Below, piece by piece: positions 6,613-7,350 of a DNA stretch of 7,350 nt (the stretch's first letter is position 1; every line of letters starts with the position of its first letter). The stretch is from NCBI GenBank assembly GCA_022791215.1, contig JAAVYQ010000087.1, positions 1 to 7,350 on the forward strand, written 5' to 3'. Origin of the DNA: Bacilli bacterium (lineage in GTDB: Bacteria; Bacillota_I; Bacilli_A; RF39; UBA660). The notes under the pieces were generated by a model. It was not told the DNA's origin and made no database searches. It was given only the letters and a program-made list of their open reading frames with translations. The translations under genes and the position numbers were made by a program.

Positions 6613-6646
6613 ATAAAAAAAATTGCCATTATTTTATGACAATTTT
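6613..6646 (-). terminator. Rho-independent terminator of the tRNA-Ile/tRNA-Glu unit
   Basis: Thirteen bases past the encoded CCA of tRNA-Glu, AAATTGTCAT (6645-6636) pairs with ATGGCAATTT (6629-6620) across a 6-base loop, with one G-T wobble. A T-run follows (complement of the A-run 6615-6622). It separates the tRNA unit from the recU promoter region. Confidence 0.85.
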
Positions 6647-6658
6647 AATAATCAAATT

Positions 6659-6734
6659 TGGTGACCTGTACGGGATTTGAACCCGTGAATGCACGCGTGA
6701 AAGGCGTGTGTGTTAACCATTTCACCAACAGGCC
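6659..6734 (-). tRNA. tRNA-Glu (UUC)
   Basis: A complete cloverleaf is read on the minus strand. The acceptor is GGCCTGT/ACAGGTC with one G-T wobble. The anticodon stem CACGC/GCGTG encloses loop CTTTCAC, giving anticodon TTC. The T-arm is ACGGG-TTCAAAT-CCCGT. Discriminator A (6662) is followed by an encoded CCA (6661-6659). It closely follows B. subtilis tRNA-Glu. It lies 10 bases downstream of tRNA-Ile and is probably co-transcribed with it. Confidence 0.97.
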
Positions 6735-6744
6735 ATTTTTTAAA

Positions 6745-6821
6745 TGGTGGGCCTGAATGGACTTGAACCATCGACCTTGCGCTTATCAGACGCACGCTCT
6801 AACCAGCTGAGCTACAAGCCC
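6745..6821 (-). tRNA. tRNA-Ile (GAU)
   Basis: A complete cloverleaf is read on the minus strand. The acceptor is GGGCTTG/CAGGCCC. The D-arm holds AGCTCAGCTGGTTAGAGC. The anticodon stem TGCGT/GCGCA encloses loop CTGATAA, giving anticodon GAT. The T-arm is GATGG-TTCAAGT-CCATT, discriminator A is at 6748 and CCA is encoded at 6747-6745. It is the first gene of the two-tRNA unit. Confidence 0.97.
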
Positions 6822-6844
6822 GTTTTCTTTAAGAAACCTATTTC

Positions 6845-6873
6845 ATTTTAATATATTATATGTAATAAATCAA
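6845..6873 (-). promoter_or_regulatory. Promoter of the tRNA-Ile/tRNA-Glu unit
   Basis: On the minus strand TTGATT (6873-6868) is followed by exactly 17 bases and TAAAAT (6850-6845), placing transcription start about 17 bases before the tRNA-Ile 5' end. A perfect TATAAT (6860-6855) lies inside the spacer but has no good -35 at normal spacing. A 12-bp perfect palindrome, GTAAAATTTTAC (6874-6885), abuts the -35 and may be chance in such AT-rich DNA. Confidence 0.65.
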
Positions 6874-6951
6874 GTAAAATTTTACAAAAAAGTTATATTT
6901 TTTCAATTTTTATAAAAAATTTGTAAATTTATGGGATTTATTATAATGATT

Positions 6952-7080
6952 TTATGGAAGAATTAGAAATTCTTTTATATATAAATCTTCATCCTTAGTA
7001 ATATTAAGTTTATTAATTAAAGTATCAGTTTCCTTATAACAATAATCGGCAGTTCTCTCATAAGTATGTTTATTATCCAT
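6952..7080 (-). pseudogene. Truncated Fic toxin (N-terminal stub)
   Basis: This is a 42-codon frame on the minus strand, preceded by AGGAGA (7090-7085) with 4 bases before the ATG. Residues 3-30 resemble the start of Fic/DOC-family proteins that pair with VbhA-like antitoxins: a Tyr-rich opening, then YCYKETDTLINKLNIT, comparable to YCYPGT(N/D)-L-NKLGI in those proteins. The similarity fades by about residue 32 and TAA follows. The catalytic HPFxxGNGR motif and the rest of the Fic fold are absent, and I found no Fic remnant in the other frames down to the tRNA promoter. The ATG overlaps the antitoxin stop by 8 bases, the arrangement expected of an antitoxin-toxin pair. The gene was probably cut by a deletion or rearrangement ending beside the tRNA genes. 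Confidence 0.7.
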
Positions 7081-7264
7081 ATATTCTCCTATATTTTTCT
7101 ATTACTTTTTTTCTTTCTTTATCATAACTAGATTTGCCTGTTATACAATCATAAAGTTTTTTCTTTATCTCATCAGTTAAAGGCATACCCTCTTGAGACA
7201 TAGCACCATCAACTTTTCTAATCTTCTCTTGAATTTCTTTTTCACTTAATACTTTTTTATTCAT
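7073..7264 (-). CDS. VbhA-like Fic antitoxin (small helical protein)
   Basis: This 63-residue, highly charged, helical protein resembles the antitoxin VbhA family, which blocks AMP transfer by Fic toxins. In the family an inhibitory helix with the motif (S/T)xxxE(G/N) enters the Fic ATP site. Here residues 21-26 read AMSQEG, so E25 and G26 are kept but the Ser/Thr position is Ala21. The rest fits the family layout: MPLTDEIKKKLYDCITGKSSYDKERKKVIEKY at 27-58, equivalent to the usual G-x-x-S/T-Y/F-(D/E) turn before a last helix. The ribosome binding site is weak (GTGAGTG region, 7275-7268). The gene overlaps the Fic stub by 8 bases. As the toxin is truncated, this antitoxin is now without a local partner. 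Confidence 0.65.
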   Translation of the reverse strand: MNKKVLSEKEIQEKIRKVDGAMSQEGMPLTDEIKKKLYDCITGKSSYDKERKKVIEKYRRIYG

Positions 7265-7303
7265 TACTTTTCACTCACTTTCTAAAGTCCTTTTCTATTT
7301 AAT

Positions 7304-7309
7304 ATTATA
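7304..7309 (-). promoter_or_regulatory. Possible -10 element of the antitoxin gene
   Basis: TATAAT on the minus strand lies about 40 bases before the antitoxin start codon. No good -35 is present at 16-18 bases, so the call is weak. The remaining bases to the window edge (7310-7350) show no gene of supportable length and no clear hairpin. Confidence 0.35.
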
Positions 7310-7350
7310 TCAATATATCATTAATTTTTCTGCTTAAAAAGACAATTCAT

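Noticed and set aside
6874..6885. Perfect 12-bp palindrome GTAAAATTTTAC beside the tRNA promoter as an operator
   Set aside because: It is composed almost wholly of A/T in very AT-rich DNA, is single-copy in this window, and tRNA promoters are rarely controlled by such a site.
1..7350. CRISPR array, prophage genes or origin of replication
   Set aside because: No regularly spaced direct repeats, phage structural or integrase genes, or DnaA-box clusters were seen.
7317..7350. Short minus-strand frame ending in TAA at the right edge as the tail of an upstream gene
   Set aside because: Only about ten codons are visible, with no recognisable sequence; a chance frame cannot be excluded.

Overview
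The window is very AT-rich, low-GC DNA, most likely from a walled member of the Bacillota (Bacilli-like). The clues are gene content (DnaD, RecU and a class A penicillin-binding protein next to Nth and a CCA-adding enzyme), strong AGGAG or AGGTGAT ribosome binding sites, and A/T-biased codons. The standard bacterial code fits: conserved tryptophans in DnaD, Nth and PBP1 are TGG, and cca ends in TGA. No species can be named from this window.

Layout. Bases 1-102 are the last 33 codons of a TnpB-type RNA-guided nuclease (IS200/IS605-like). About 110 bases of structured non-coding DNA follow, which I read as the element's right end and the scaffold of its guide RNA. A rightward run follows at 312-3026: cca, dnaD, nth and an unrecognised single-pass membrane protein, each overlapping the next. 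It meets a leftward pair, recU then ponA (PBP1), at a terminator near 3084-3109. Further right, on the minus strand, lie tRNA-Ile(GAU) and tRNA-Glu(UUC) with their own promoter and terminator. Upstream of them is a small Fic-type toxin-antitoxin remnant: an intact 63-residue VbhA-like antitoxin translationally coupled to a 42-codon stub that keeps only the N-terminus of a Fic toxin.

How it fits together. From memory, in Bacillus subtilis the cca (papS) and dnaD-nth-ypoC genes lie in one stretch that faces recU-ponA. This window looks like a compacted form of that neighbourhood, with birA, pan, dinG, ypmA/B, aspB and asnS missing between cca and dnaD. The core genes cover tRNA 3'-end maturation, replication initiation, base excision repair, Holliday junction resolution and peptidoglycan synthesis.

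The accessory material sits at the two edges: the transposon end on the left and the eroded Fic module beside the tRNA genes on the right. I found no complete new system. The most interesting items are the orphaned antitoxin with its toxin stub, the TnpB/guide-RNA end upstream of cca, a Glu-to-Asp change at a RecU catalytic position, and the modified C-terminal extension of PBP1.
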